From a virus: a stretch of DNA of 56,034 nucleotides. A program made the translations under genes and the position numbers. Positions 14,009 through 23,496 of this stretch are shown piece by piece; positions within the stretch are counted from its first letter, which is position 1, and each line of letters opens with the position of its first letter. The notes below the pieces were generated by a model. It did no database searches, had not been told where the DNA came from, and saw only the letters and a list, made by a program, of their open reading frames with translations. The DNA lies in IMG/VR virus record IMGVR_UViG_3300033233_000048, positions 1 to 56,034 of that record; one strand, written 5' to 3'.

Positions 14009-14110
14009 ATGATTGTTGAGGGTCGAGCTGAAGGGGTACGTTGGTCATTCGCAACTCGTGAATTGAGACCAGAAGAAGACCCATATGAAGAATGGGCCGA
14101 ATGTCATTGA
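14009..14110 (+). CDS. Possible 33-aa peptide upstream of portal
   Basis: An ATG after AGGATAAG opens a 33-residue acidic frame that overlaps the portal start in another phase. It may be a coupling leader or fortuitous. No motif. Confidence 0.25.
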   Translation: MIVEGRAEGVRWSFATRELRPEEDPYEEWAECH

Positions 14111-15863
14111 AGGATTCATGATGAATCAGGTCCAAGAAGTCATTGCGAAAGTTATCGGACTTGATGACGAATTCAGTTCGATGCGTGGTGAGATGGATAC
14201 CATGGTAGAAACTATGGAACATCTCGCTTCTGATAATGTGTTACTACAACGACAGATTGAAGACCTAGACTATCTCAATCTGTTTGATATGAATCAAATC
14301 AACGAAGTCCTTCCTTTGGGAGATAGGAAGAAGACCTTGGCCCGTCTCCGGCGGCTTCGCCATGACAATCCACTCGCCAAGCAGGCTGTGAAACTGATTA
14401 CACGTTTCACACTTGGCAAGGGCGTTCAATGGGTTTTGGCGAGGCCGTCCGGAGATTCAGCTGATTCACAGAGAGAATCCCCCCCTGTGGTTGAGGCTGT
14501 GATTGATGAACGAGTTGATCCCCTCAGAATTATTATCTCATCATTCTGGAATGACAATGACAATCAATTAGCTGTGACATCTCACTCAGCAATGAAGACT
14601 ATGTTGGATGAGACAGTTACAGACGGTGAAAAGTTCTACGCTTGCTTTGAAAGTAAAGCTGCCCCTTATATCAGAATGAGTGAAGTTCCCCTAGAAGAAA
14701 TTGATGCAATTATCTACGATACTAATAACAAACTTCGCCCAGTTTACTATCGTCGCCAATTCCAAGAACTGGAGTACGATGGCAGTAGCGAACAACTCAG
14801 ACCTAAAGGACAACCGAAGATTCGGTATTATCTAGATTATCGAATTACTGATGAAATGCTATCAGAAGTCACAAAAGGCATCAAGATCCCAAAGAGTAAG
14901 ATCGATCCAGATGCTAGAATCTTCCATAGTATGATCAATGAGATTCAAACGAAGAATGGGAAGCGTGGACTCTCAGAACTTTACTCATCTCGTGAATGGT
15001 TCAGAGTCTTCCGTGAGTTTATGGAAGGCCGAGCAGCAATCAATGCTGCAGCCCAAGCAATCTCCTATGTTAGGAAGATCAAGGGTGGACCCACCTCTGT
15101 GGCTTCATTCTCTGGTAAGTTTGGTGGTTTAGATGTCGGAGATAGTACAGCTAATCAAAGTAGTGAAGTTCGTAAACTGACGAAGCCGATACAAGGCGCA
15201 GTTTATGATACCAACCCGGCGGTTGATATTGATTGGATGAAGACAGATACTGGCGCTGTAAACGCTAAGGAAGATGCGAGAATGCTTCTGATGTCAGCCG
15301 GAGCTGGCGTTGGGACTATGATTCATTACTTCGGTGAAGGTGGAGACGCGAACCTGGCTACTGCTCAATCAATGGAACTGCCAATGGTGAAGTCTTATGA
15401 AGACTGGCAGCAGTTCATTGAAGACTTCTATACTAAGTTGCTCTTCTATGTACTTCAAGTCGCTAATGATGAAGAATCGGCTAAGGAAGATATCACTAGA
15501 GTTGGGTTTAACTTCCCACCGATCATTAGTCAAGATGTTGTGAAACATACGACGGCTTGGGCTCAGATTGTTCGTGATATTGCTCCGAATAACATGTCAG
15601 TTAAGAGGCAAGCAATTCAGAGTGTTCTTACTGTCATGGGTGTTCCAAACATTGATGGCCTCATGCCTGGGATTGAGGGGGAGATGGTAAAGGCTGAAGC
15701 ACTCCGCGTGCAACAGCAACAAGATATGGCCGCAGCTTTTGCATCAGTTCCTCCTAGTGGGAATGGGCCAGTGAAGATTCCAACAAGTGGAGAGAGTCCA
15801 GATTTCAAGCGAATCGCAGCTGGTAAGCCCGAGAGGGTAAGTAATGGTCCGAAGCCAGTATGA
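14085..15863 (+). CDS. Portal protein
   Basis: A 592-residue protein with portal features: DYLNLFDMNQ leading to RLRRLRHDNPLAKQAVKLIT, typical of the wing/stem of lambda- or SPP1-type portals, then a clip and crown, and DANLATAQSMELPM late in the protein. An N-terminal coiled coil (about 15-60) is unusual. Portals form the dodecameric gate through which TerL packs DNA and to which the neck attaches. It is followed by a MuF-like protein and protease, as usual. Confidence 0.85.
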   Translation: MKNGPNVIEGFMMNQVQEVIAKVIGLDDEFSSMRGEMDTMVETMEHLASDNVLLQRQIEDLDYLNLFDMNQINEVLPLGDRKKTLARLRRLRHDNPLAKQAVKLITRFTLGKGVQWVLARPSGDSADSQRESPPVVEAVIDERVDPLRIIISSFWNDNDNQLAVTSHSAMKTMLDETVTDGEKFYACFESKAAPYIRMSEVPLEEIDAIIYDTNNKLRPVYYRRQFQELEYDGSSEQLRPKGQPKIRYYLDYRITDEMLSEVTKGIKIPKSKIDPDARIFHSMINEIQTKNGKRGLSELYSSREWFRVFREFMEGRAAINAAAQAISYVRKIKGGPTSVASFSGKFGGLDVGDSTANQSSEVRKLTKPIQGAVYDTNPAVDIDWMKTDTGAVNAKEDARMLLMSAGAGVGTMIHYFGEGGDANLATAQSMELPMVKSYEDWQQFIEDFYTKLLFYVLQVANDEESAKEDITRVGFNFPPIISQDVVKHTTAWAQIVRDIAPNNMSVKRQAIQSVLTVMGVPNIDGLMPGIEGEMVKAEALRVQQQQDMAAAFASVPPSGNGPVKIPTSGESPDFKRIAAGKPERVSNGPKPV

Positions 15864-16590
15864 TGATAGTTTCGCGGCGTATCGACGACCTAATGCGCCA
15901 TTCCTACAGTCTACAAGCGATTCCTTTGGACGAGTTGACGGAAGAGCTATTGGAAGATCTTTCTTGGCTGTTGGAAAACGACTCAATTCAATTCTCATAC
16001 GTCTCACTACTGATCTTAGATCCGGTACTATTAGTATTTCGGGATTCACTCTCAGAGCCAGAGCTTTTATTAGAGCAGCTTATTTCTCAGCCTATTCACT
16101 AGGCGCGATATCTATTTTTCCATTCTATACTCTTACTGACAGAGATGTAATGATACTTGATGGTGAGTTAGATGGAGAAACAGGATTTCTGCAAGAATTT
16201 GCTCGTGATATTGCTGGCCACCGACTTTTCCTTGATCCTACTATTCGCACTCGTCTTTATCTCCTCGCCTTGAGGGGTATCTTCGAACGTGGTCGGATAG
16301 AGGCCATGCCGAATGTTCCTTATAGATGGCGACTGGGACCCACAGAACACTGTGATAGATGCTTGACAGTAGCATTGAGTGGACCTTATCAACGTACTAG
16401 GAATAGTGGACTGGGTCTTCTAATTTTACCAGGTTCTCCAGGTGATGGATCTGTTTGTTTAGGGCTTACCCGTTGTGGATGTAGGATTGAACTAGAAAGT
16501 GGGATTCCACTACCGAATGAAGAACTTGCTGATAGATTGAGAGGGTTGTTATTGGAGGCTATGGATGGGATTGGCCCCACTACTGACTGA
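15844..16590 (+). CDS. MuF-like minor head protein
   Basis: A 248-residue protein overlapping the portal end by 20 bases. The C-terminal part has WRLGPTEHCDRC near residue 163 and DGSVCLGLTRCGCRIEL near 200, the Cys-containing strand pattern of MuF/SPP1 gp7 C-terminal domains. These proteins are packaged minor head components, sometimes carrying effectors; no toxin domain is visible. Position between portal and protease supports the call. Confidence 0.75.
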   Translation: MVRSQYDDSFAAYRRPNAPFLQSTSDSFGRVDGRAIGRSFLAVGKRLNSILIRLTTDLRSGTISISGFTLRARAFIRAAYFSAYSLGAISIFPFYTLTDRDVMILDGELDGETGFLQEFARDIAGHRLFLDPTIRTRLYLLALRGIFERGRIEAMPNVPYRWRLGPTEHCDRCLTVALSGPYQRTRNSGLGLLILPGSPGDGSVCLGLTRCGCRIELESGIPLPNEELADRLRGLLLEAMDGIGPTTD

Positions 16591-16792
16591 GATTGTTGTC
16601 AGTAAAGAACATCTACCTCTTCGTAGGAAATTTCTTGAAGCTACTGGCTATGGTTCTGATGATCTTTTATCATTGAACTATATCACCAAGATTTTCTTAA
16701 CGAGGAATGGCGGCGAATATCGAGTGAGAGATGACGATTCAATTGAACATCTGGGTGGTCCTCCGCCGGATGTTGAAGATCGCATCTTCTAG
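16565..16792 (+). CDS. Small tandem paralogue A
   Basis: A 75-residue protein. KFLEATGYGSDDLL and FLTRNGGEYRV align with KFLKASGYSSRDVD and ILTTNGGKYVY of the next gene, so the two are tandem duplicates. GGAGG lies 6 bases before the start. The position among head genes suggests a small virion or assembly factor, but no family is known to me. Confidence 0.6.
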   Translation: MGLAPLLTEIVVSKEHLPLRRKFLEATGYGSDDLLSLNYITKIFLTRNGGEYRVRDDDSIEHLGGPPPDVEDRIF

Positions 16793-16805
16793 AGAGGTTG
16801 AGATA

Positions 16806-17012
16806 ATGGCCGAGGTTCAGACTAAGAAGCAACCTACACTTCTTGATAAGTTTCTTAAGGCTTCTGGATACAGTTCGAGGGATGTCGATAAGGTCGATGA
16901 ACTTCGTCGTGTTATCCTAACCACTAACGGTGGGAAGTACGTTTATTCTCGACAAGGAGTGCTTCGTACACTCTCTGGCCCATCATATCCGAAGGAGGTC
17001 GCTGAAGAATAA
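16806..17012 (+). CDS. Small tandem paralogue B
   Basis: A 68-residue protein. The frame is open from 16731, but ATG 16806 gives the start that aligns with paralogue A and avoids overlapping it. Shares the K-F-L-x-A-x-G-Y and T-x-N-G-G-x-Y motifs with A; the C-terminal ends differ. It is coupled to the protease gene by a one-base overlap. Confidence 0.6.
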   Translation: MAEVQTKKQPTLLDKFLKASGYSSRDVDKVDELRRVILTTNGGKYVYSRQGVLRTLSGPSYPKEVAEE

Positions 17013-18163
17013 TGCCTTTCGCAGACTACAAAGATTTCGCTGATTGTGTTAAGAAGAATTCCGATAAGAAAGATCCACAAGCCTATTGTGCAACAATCGA
17101 ACGAGCTGTACATGGGAAAGAATCGTTGGTTTCGGAAGTCATTGATGCGAAAGAAGCCCAGTTCTCGACTGATGAGACAACGGGTCGGATGACTGGTCGA
17201 GTTAAGATCATCCAAGCCGGGCGCGCTAAGAACCCAAGGAATTATCGTTCTAGCGCACTTCGTAAGGCAGCGAAGGAGGGTATCTATAACGGACTCCGTA
17301 TGTTCGTAAACCACAGTGATAAGCCGCCACTCAAGCGTTCGCTTAGTGAGCTGGTCTCTGCTGTGGAATCTACCGAGTATGATCCAAAGACAGATTCGAT
17401 CTATGGTAATATCGAATACTTCAACAAAGAGTTTTTCGACTATGCTCAACGAGCGAAGAACTATATGGGTGTTTCGGCTAGCCATAGGATCCGTGTTAAT
17501 TACGTCCAAGAAGGCAGCCGAATGATCGAAGATGTTCAGGAGATTGTTGGCGCCCATTCAGTAGACTGGGTTGTTTTCCCGTCAGCTGGGGGCGAAGTCA
17601 TTTCGTTTGCCAGAGAAAGTGAAGGAGCAGATGACGTGGAGTGGAGTGAAGTAACACTTGATCAGTTGAAGCAAAATGCGCCTCAGATTCTTGAGGAGTA
17701 TAAGACTTCGCTGGCACGGGAATCGGCCGACCCAGATCCGCCTGATGATGGCGAGAAGATCACAAAGGCCGAAGTTGGTAGGATTGTCGCTGAACAAGTT
17801 GCTAGTATTCAATCGAAGATGATTGAAGATGCAACTAAGAAGGAAGTGACAGTTAAGAAGATTCGAGATTTCGTTTCGAAGTCTGGACTTCCTAGTCGAA
17901 CACAAAATCGACTTATCTCTCAGTTCTTAGGAACTACTTCATTCGTTGAGGAAGACGTGAAGGAGGCTGTCGAGGAAGCGAAGGCTGAACTCAAAGAAGC
18001 AGGTGCTGGACCTAGAATCGTCGGTATGGGACCGTCTGGTTCTACTGGTGATGAAAGTCCTCGAAAGATCATTTCCGCAAAGGAGTCAGTTGAAACATAT
18101 TTTGGTTTCAACAAGAAGAAGGAACAGGCCACTACTACCACCGCTACTCCGAAGGAGAGCTAA
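17012..18163 (+). CDS. Prohead protease fused to scaffold-like region
   Basis: A 383-residue protein. Residues 1-35 form a small Cys-containing motif (FADCVKKNSDKKDPQAYC) often attached to head proteins. Residues 60-205 resemble a prohead serine protease: FVNHSD (H101) and YMGVSASHRI (S155 or S157) are candidate catalytic residues. Residues 210-383 are charged and coiled-coil rich, fitting a scaffold that is later degraded. It would mature the capsid made by the gene at 18587. Confidence 0.8.
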   Translation: MPFADYKDFADCVKKNSDKKDPQAYCATIERAVHGKESLVSEVIDAKEAQFSTDETTGRMTGRVKIIQAGRAKNPRNYRSSALRKAAKEGIYNGLRMFVNHSDKPPLKRSLSELVSAVESTEYDPKTDSIYGNIEYFNKEFFDYAQRAKNYMGVSASHRIRVNYVQEGSRMIEDVQEIVGAHSVDWVVFPSAGGEVISFARESEGADDVEWSEVTLDQLKQNAPQILEEYKTSLARESADPDPPDDGEKITKAEVGRIVAEQVASIQSKMIEDATKKEVTVKKIRDFVSKSGLPSRTQNRLISQFLGTTSFVEEDVKEAVEEAKAELKEAGAGPRIVGMGPSGSTGDESPRKIISAKESVETYFGFNKKKEQATTTTATPKES

Positions 18164-18166
18164 ACG

Positions 18167-18565
18167 ATGGCCCGAACATTCGTTAACGCCGGGCGTCGCC
18201 GGCAGTTCACTTCAGCCGCCCTCCATAAGGCCGGCGATCTCGTCTATACCGATGGATTCTTTGGAGTCGTCCAAGACGATGTAAAGACCGTTGGTGATCA
18301 GACAATGCATATTCTTGATGGCGTTTGGGATCTTCCCTTCGTCAACAACGCTGCAGCTATCTCTATCGCAGCCGGTGCAAAGGTTTGGGCTGCACCTAGC
18401 GTTATTGCCACATCACTGACTCTGTATCCTGGCATCTCAGTTCCGTCAGGCGCTGCCGCGGTCGGCCGTCTGTGGTCAACTTATGCTTCTGGTGCAAGTT
18501 ATGCTCGAGTTGCTCTCTTCGGTGCTGAGAACCAGTACGCAGCGACGACACTGGCTCTCACGTAA
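18167..18565 (+). CDS. DUF2190-like capsid decoration protein
   Basis: A 132-residue protein with the pattern of the DUF2190 family: KAGDLVYTDGFFGVVQDD, then DQTMHILDGVWDLP and a hydrophobic beta-rich C-terminus. Members sit between protease and major capsid and are thought to stabilise capsids. Here it lies exactly in that place. Confidence 0.75.
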   Translation: MARTFVNAGRRRQFTSAALHKAGDLVYTDGFFGVVQDDVKTVGDQTMHILDGVWDLPFVNNAAAISIAAGAKVWAAPSVIATSLTLYPGISVPSGAAAVGRLWSTYASGASYARVALFGAENQYAATTLALT

Positions 18566-18586
18566 GTAATAGGAGGTTAAGTAGAA

Positions 18587-19627
18587 GTGCCAGCCAACTC
18601 AATGGGTTTGCCTGACGGCAAGCACGTTCGTTTGTATGACGCTTATATTGAAGCTCGGGAACAAGCAGAGTCTGGTGTTCTCGATGCTGAAGAGGCGATG
18701 TCAACGAGCGACTTTGCTACTTATCTAGCGAAGTTCATTCGTCATACTTTTCTTGCCAGATTCAATGAGATTCAAGGAGTTTGGAGCCAGTATACTCGTC
18801 AGCTTGATCTCGAAGATTTTGACGATTATACGAGCTCACGATTCGGTCGTTTTACTGATATTCCGGAGAAGGCTCATAACTCTGAATATAATGAGTTTGC
18901 AGTTCGTGAATTCAACGCCGAGACGGTTCGACTGAAGACTTGGGGGGCGGCTTTCAGTCTCACTCGTCAGCTCATCATCTCTGACCGACTCAATAAAGTT
19001 GCTGAGTTCCCGAATCTTCTAGCAGAAGCTCTTGCTCGTACGGTGAGTAAGAGGGCAGCTATCAATGCTCTCCAGAGTAATCCTACAATGTATGATGCTA
19101 ATGCTCTGGTTAGTAATGCTCATGGTAATCGAGTTACTACGGCCCTAGCCGCTACGACTACCGGCCGTGATGATCTGATAACTCTAGATCTGAAGTTCGA
19201 CGACCAGACAGATGATGAAGGCTATAGCATCATCGTTCCTGGTGATCGAACACTTTTGATTCCAACTGAGCTCCGCTTCGTGGCTAAGGCAATCAATGAG
19301 AATGAACTACTTCCGAATGGTGCTAGTGCCCTTGAGGCGAACACTGTTCGTGGGATGTTCAGTAATATCATCATTGAGCCTTTCTTCACAGATGCAGACA
19401 ATTACTTCGTTCTGGCTGATCCCACAGGTCCACTTAGTCCGCTTGCATATCTCACATTGAACGGTCAGACACAACCTTTTGTTGGTCTGAAGGATCCTGG
19501 AGTTCGAGCGGTACTTGGTGGAAATGACCCATATTCATTCGACTTCGACGAGATCAAGTACAAGCTGCGCCATGACTTCAACTTCAAACCGATCGAGTGG
19601 CGCGGTATCATCGGTGCTGTCGTTTAA
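18587..19627 (+). CDS. Major capsid protein
   Basis: A 346-residue protein starting at GTG 18587 with AGGAGG upstream. The order after portal, protease and decoration gene, the length, and segments such as GAAFSLTRQLIISD, LFNPxx-like DRTLLIPTEL and the C-terminal HDFNFKPIEWRG fit the Mu gpT/HK97-fold group of capsid proteins. No separate N-terminal delta domain is visible, consistent with a separate scaffold in the protease gene. Confidence 0.85.
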   Translation: MPANSMGLPDGKHVRLYDAYIEAREQAESGVLDAEEAMSTSDFATYLAKFIRHTFLARFNEIQGVWSQYTRQLDLEDFDDYTSSRFGRFTDIPEKAHNSEYNEFAVREFNAETVRLKTWGAAFSLTRQLIISDRLNKVAEFPNLLAEALARTVSKRAAINALQSNPTMYDANALVSNAHGNRVTTALAATTTGRDDLITLDLKFDDQTDDEGYSIIVPGDRTLLIPTELRFVAKAINENELLPNGASALEANTVRGMFSNIIIEPFFTDADNYFVLADPTGPLSPLAYLTLNGQTQPFVGLKDPGVRAVLGGNDPYSFDFDEIKYKLRHDFNFKPIEWRGIIGAVV

Positions 19628-19639
19628 GAAGGAGTTCTG

Positions 19640-20050
19640 ATGACAGCAACTACCGTACGTACTCCAGCTCCATATGCTCAGAATATCTTTCTAGATGCTT
19701 CTATTGGAGTTTCAGGGAATTCAGGAGTATTAACTGGGTTCGATACTGCTGCTCAGCTCAGAGCTAGACTTCTAGTTACTGGGATCGGTGGCAGTTTACC
19801 TTACCTGGGAGTTGTACTCGAGGAGACTCTTGATGATCCATCTGGAGCGAGTGTCTACTGGGGTTCTTTAGGAGTATTCCCAACGATTGGGCCAACGTTG
19901 GTTGCGGCTACTTGGGCGCTTCTCAACATCCCAGGTCCATTCTCTAAGAACCTCAGGTTCCGTCATGTGATCGGAGTAGGAGGCAGCGGCGCATCGCCGG
20001 CCTTCGTTTTCCGAGTGGATGCTATTTCTAAGTCGGGTCCCTATTCTTAA
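19640..20050 (+). CDS. Probable virion protein
   Basis: A 136-residue protein, small, Gly/Ser/Thr-rich and beta-dominated, coded 12 bases after the major capsid gene. These traits fit a head decoration or head fibre protein. No family is recognised. Confidence 0.55.
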   Translation: MTATTVRTPAPYAQNIFLDASIGVSGNSGVLTGFDTAAQLRARLLVTGIGGSLPYLGVVLEETLDDPSGASVYWGSLGVFPTIGPTLVAATWALLNIPGPFSKNLRFRHVIGVGGSGASPAFVFRVDAISKSGPYS

Positions 20051-20067
20051 CGGGTAGGACTAACTTC

Positions 20068-20082
20068 GTGACCAGTGGTCAC
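20068..20082. promoter_or_regulatory. 15-bp palindrome, possible operator
   Basis: GTGACCAGTGGTCAC is a perfect palindrome about one central base, lying between the virion gene and the glycosyltransferase fusion, 20 bases before its start. The loop is too short for an RNA hairpin, so protein binding is more likely. Confidence 0.4.
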
Positions 20083-20101
20083 TAGAAAGGAACTAGGCGG
20101 T

Positions 20102-23071
20102 ATGTCTTTCAAGATTTCCCTCGGTATGATTGTTCGTAACGAGGGTAGAACTCTCAGGCAGTGTTTAGAGTCGGTGGCTCCCTTCGTAGACGAGATCGTG
20201 ATCGGTCTAGGAGGGGAGTCCACCGATGATACTGAATCAATAGCACGAGAGTTCACAGATAAGATCATTTCCATCGAATGGAAAGATGATTTCAGTGATG
20301 CTAGAAATCAGGTTCTTGATGCAGTCACCGGTGATTATTTTTTCTGGGTTGATGGTGATGATGAGGTCATTGGGGCAGAGAATCTTAGAAAATTAACTAC
20401 TCATAATCCTAATGTAGATGGTTTCTACATGGGATATGATTATGGTAGGGATGAAGCTGGAAACTGCTCATGTTACTTAGTTCGTGAACGACTAGTCAGA
20501 CTCCATGATGAACTTCCAGATCGCGGTTGGCGTTGGATTGGGAAAGTTCATGAAGTGATGGTAGCCCGAGGTTTCAAGGAAGTCTCACTACCTGTGGATA
20601 ATGTTCTTATCAAACATCACAAACCACCGAACAAGCATGACATCAACCGGAACATTGATATCTTGTATTCTCAGCTTGAGGAACAAGAGCCGAATCCAGA
20701 CCCTAGAATTCTTGGTTATCTGTGTACTGAGAATGCAGGTCGTGGTAATTTCAAAGAAGCAATTCTTCACGGGCAACGATTCATCAAGTTGTCAGGTTGG
20801 TTAGAAGAACGATACCAAATGCAGCATCGAATTGCTGATATGTATCGAGTTACCAAACAGTTTGAAAAAGCAATAGATGCCGATATGGATGCTATTCAAA
20901 TGGTTCCAGATTGGCCTGATGCTTGGTTCGGATTAGCGGAAACATATAATGCTGTTGAGAATTACAAAGCAGTAGTTGAATACACTAAGGCGGGGGCGAT
21001 CAAATCTGCTCCAAACACGATGCTAATCATCAACCCTTTAGACTATAACTTCTTTCCTGTTCTGATTCTTGCTGGGGCATATGCTCATCTCGGTGACTTC
21101 GAGATGGCACTCGCTAATTATGAGAAAGCATACGCTATTCGTCAAGACGAAACAATTGCCTATCAGATCAATCTTCTGAAGAAGGAGATTAATCTTCAAG
21201 GTGTTACTCAAGCTTTCTTGATGCTCAGAGAACATCTCGGTCGTAATGATGAATGGCTCAAAGTTCGTAAACTATTTGATGTAGTACCTAAGCATCTTGA
21301 ACAACACCCACAGGTTCATGATGCATGGCAACGCTCAATGATACAAACTGATCATGTTCTAGATCCACAAATTATGATCGATTTCTATACTGAGAATCCC
21401 CATTGGACTCCTGTAGATGAAGAACAGATCAAAGACCCCGGGTGGTTAGTATATCCACGGATGAAATTCGCCTTAGATACAGCTCGTAAGATTCATGCAA
21501 AAACTATAGTGGATTGGGGATGTTCAGATGGATTCATCGCCCTCCCGCTTGCGAGAGAAACAAGAGCCCACGTTACCGGATTCGACCTCGACCCGCGATG
21601 TGTTGATCTGGCAACGGTACGAGCTAAGGAATGGGGAGTGGACGCTCGTTTCGAGGTCGGTAACGTGGACCAGATCGGAGGATGGGAAGGTTCAAAAGCT
21701 GACCTTGCTGTAGTTTTTGAGCTACTGGAACACGTTGTTGATCCAGCTAGAACACTTGAAGGAATTGAGAAGACAGCTAATCGAATCATTATGACAACCC
21801 CATACCTCTCATGGGAAGATGGGAATATTCCACAGTGGGATCGTGTTGAACCTAAAGGTCATCTTCGTATCTTCGATCAATATGATCTTGAGAGGATCTT
21901 AACTCCGCGTGGTCGTATTTGGAATCTATATCGAGAACCTTGGGCAAAAACTGGCTGGCTCTTCACTGAGTATATTCCCGGTGAACGTCATGATAAGAAT
22001 ATCATGATTGGAGCAATGGGTGCTCCTGAACCCTGGAACCCAAGGATCATTGATACTAGTGGACTTGGTGGTTCAGAAACAGCAGTTGTTCGATTAGCAG
22101 AAGCATTCGCACGACAAGGCCACAGGCCGGTAGTTTACTCTAATATTGATGAACCTGGTTACTATGAGGGTGCTTGTTACCGAGATGCTTCTCACTTCAG
22201 GACTGAGATAGAGTCTGATCTTTACATCGCTTGGAGAGCACCAGAACAAGCTGATTGGGAGATAAATACTAAACAGCTGGTTCTGTGGATGCATGATACT
22301 GATGCAGGGGATCGACTGACTCCAACTCGGGCGCGGAAGTTCGATTCAATAGTGATTCTGACTGAGTGGCATAAGCAGTTCATGTTAGAAAAGTATCCAT
22401 TTTTGAAACCAGATAAACTCATTGTTATTGGGAATGGGATTGATCTTTCACGGTTTGAAGGAAAAGTTAAGAGAGATCCTAAGCGAGTTATTTATTCGTC
22501 TTCACCAGACCGCGGTCTGGATATTATCCTAGAAGGAATCTGGCCGAAAGTGATAGCGGCTGTCCCTGATGCTGAATTACATGTTTACTACGGATGGAAT
22601 AACTTCGATAAGTTCGCTCCGATGTATCCACATCTTCAGGAATTCAAGAATAAAGTCCAAGGTTTATTCTTGGAATCGAAGAATGTGGTTCAACATGGAA
22701 GAGTTTCTCAGAAAGAACTGGCTGAAGCTTTTCAGAAGTCTTCAGTTTGGCTCTATCCAACTTACTTCTCTGAGACTTATTGTATTACGGCGATTGAGGC
22801 TCAACTTGGAGGGGCACTGCCAATTACTAATGAACTCGCCGGTCTAAAAGAAACAGTAGTATCTGGTGATATAATCCCTGGTGATGTAAGAAATTCAGAA
22901 GTTCAAGAACTTTACGCAAGAGCAGTGATTCAAACATTGAATACACCTCTAAAAGATCGGGGTACAATGCATAAGAGGATCTTAGAAAATGCTCCTGCGC
23001 AAAGTTGGGATTGGGTCGCCAACCTGTGGCGTCATTACTTCCTTCAGGAAGGAGAAGTAACTCGTGGCTAA
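20102..23071 (+). CDS. GT2 - TPR - methyltransferase - GT4 fusion enzyme
   Basis: A 989-residue multidomain protein. Residues 1-230 are a family 2 glycosyltransferase (GMIVRNEGRTL, FFWVDGDDEV nucleotide-sugar motif). About 235-400 are TPR-like helices. About 455-600 form a SAM-dependent methyltransferase (IVDWGCSDGF motif I near 468, GFDLDP). About 650-985 are a GT-B glycosyltransferase (GGSETAVVRLAEAFARQGH near 656, then a late E-x7-E type segment, YFSETYCITAIEAQLGG). ATG 20102 is chosen for its AAAGGA. Placed among head and tail genes, it may glycosylate virion proteins, or modified bases. Substrate unknown. Confidence 0.85.
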   Translation: MSFKISLGMIVRNEGRTLRQCLESVAPFVDEIVIGLGGESTDDTESIAREFTDKIISIEWKDDFSDARNQVLDAVTGDYFFWVDGDDEVIGAENLRKLTTHNPNVDGFYMGYDYGRDEAGNCSCYLVRERLVRLHDELPDRGWRWIGKVHEVMVARGFKEVSLPVDNVLIKHHKPPNKHDINRNIDILYSQLEEQEPNPDPRILGYLCTENAGRGNFKEAILHGQRFIKLSGWLEERYQMQHRIADMYRVTKQFEKAIDADMDAIQMVPDWPDAWFGLAETYNAVENYKAVVEYTKAGAIKSAPNTMLIINPLDYNFFPVLILAGAYAHLGDFEMALANYEKAYAIRQDETIAYQINLLKKEINLQGVTQAFLMLREHLGRNDEWLKVRKLFDVVPKHLEQHPQVHDAWQRSMIQTDHVLDPQIMIDFYTENPHWTPVDEEQIKDPGWLVYPRMKFALDTARKIHAKTIVDWGCSDGFIALPLARETRAHVTGFDLDPRCVDLATVRAKEWGVDARFEVGNVDQIGGWEGSKADLAVVFELLEHVVDPARTLEGIEKTANRIIMTTPYLSWEDGNIPQWDRVEPKGHLRIFDQYDLERILTPRGRIWNLYREPWAKTGWLFTEYIPGERHDKNIMIGAMGAPEPWNPRIIDTSGLGGSETAVVRLAEAFARQGHRPVVYSNIDEPGYYEGACYRDASHFRTEIESDLYIAWRAPEQADWEINTKQLVLWMHDTDAGDRLTPTRARKFDSIVILTEWHKQFMLEKYPFLKPDKLIVIGNGIDLSRFEGKVKRDPKRVIYSSSPDRGLDIILEGIWPKVIAAVPDAELHVYYGWNNFDKFAPMYPHLQEFKNKVQGLFLESKNVVQHGRVSQKELAEAFQKSSVWLYPTYFSETYCITAIEAQLGGALPITNELAGLKETVVSGDIIPGDVRNSEVQELYARAVIQTLNTPLKDRGTMHKRILENAPAQSWDWVANLWRHYFLQEGEVTRG

Positions 23072-23489
23072 TGTTCTTTATGATAAAGGAAGGAATGCTT
23101 TCCTTCAAGGTTCGATCAACTGGGCTGTTGATAATATCAAACAACAGTTTGTTTCAATTTCAAACCAGCCAACTGCCTATGTATTCAATGCATCGTTAGA
23201 TGAGTTCTTTGCCTCTGTGCCTACTGGGGCTAGAGTTAATACATCAGCAAGTTTGAATTCTAAAACAGCGACTTCTGGTATTGCAGATGCCGCTGATCAG
23301 ATTTCATCTGGTGTTTCTGGTCCAACGATCGGTGCAATCGTTATTTACAAGGTAACTGCTACTGCTTCAGCTACAGATCAGCCACTGATTGCTTACATTG
23401 ATACTGCTACTGGAATGCCAGTTGGCCCTAACGGTGGAGACATCACAACTCAATGGGACAATACAACGAATAAGATCTTCAAGCTGTAG
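23064..23489 (+). CDS. Probable virion/head fibre protein
   Basis: A 141-residue Ser/Thr/Ala-rich, beta-rich protein starting at GTG 23064 within the end of the fusion enzyme, with GGAGAA upstream. The composition resembles structural proteins, and its position next to the glycosyltransferase makes it a candidate glycan acceptor (inference). No family is recognised. Confidence 0.55.
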   Translation: MANVLYDKGRNAFLQGSINWAVDNIKQQFVSISNQPTAYVFNASLDEFFASVPTGARVNTSASLNSKTATSGIADAADQISSGVSGPTIGAIVIYKVTATASATDQPLIAYIDTATGMPVGPNGGDITTQWDNTTNKIFKL

Positions 23490-23496
23490 GTTAAAG

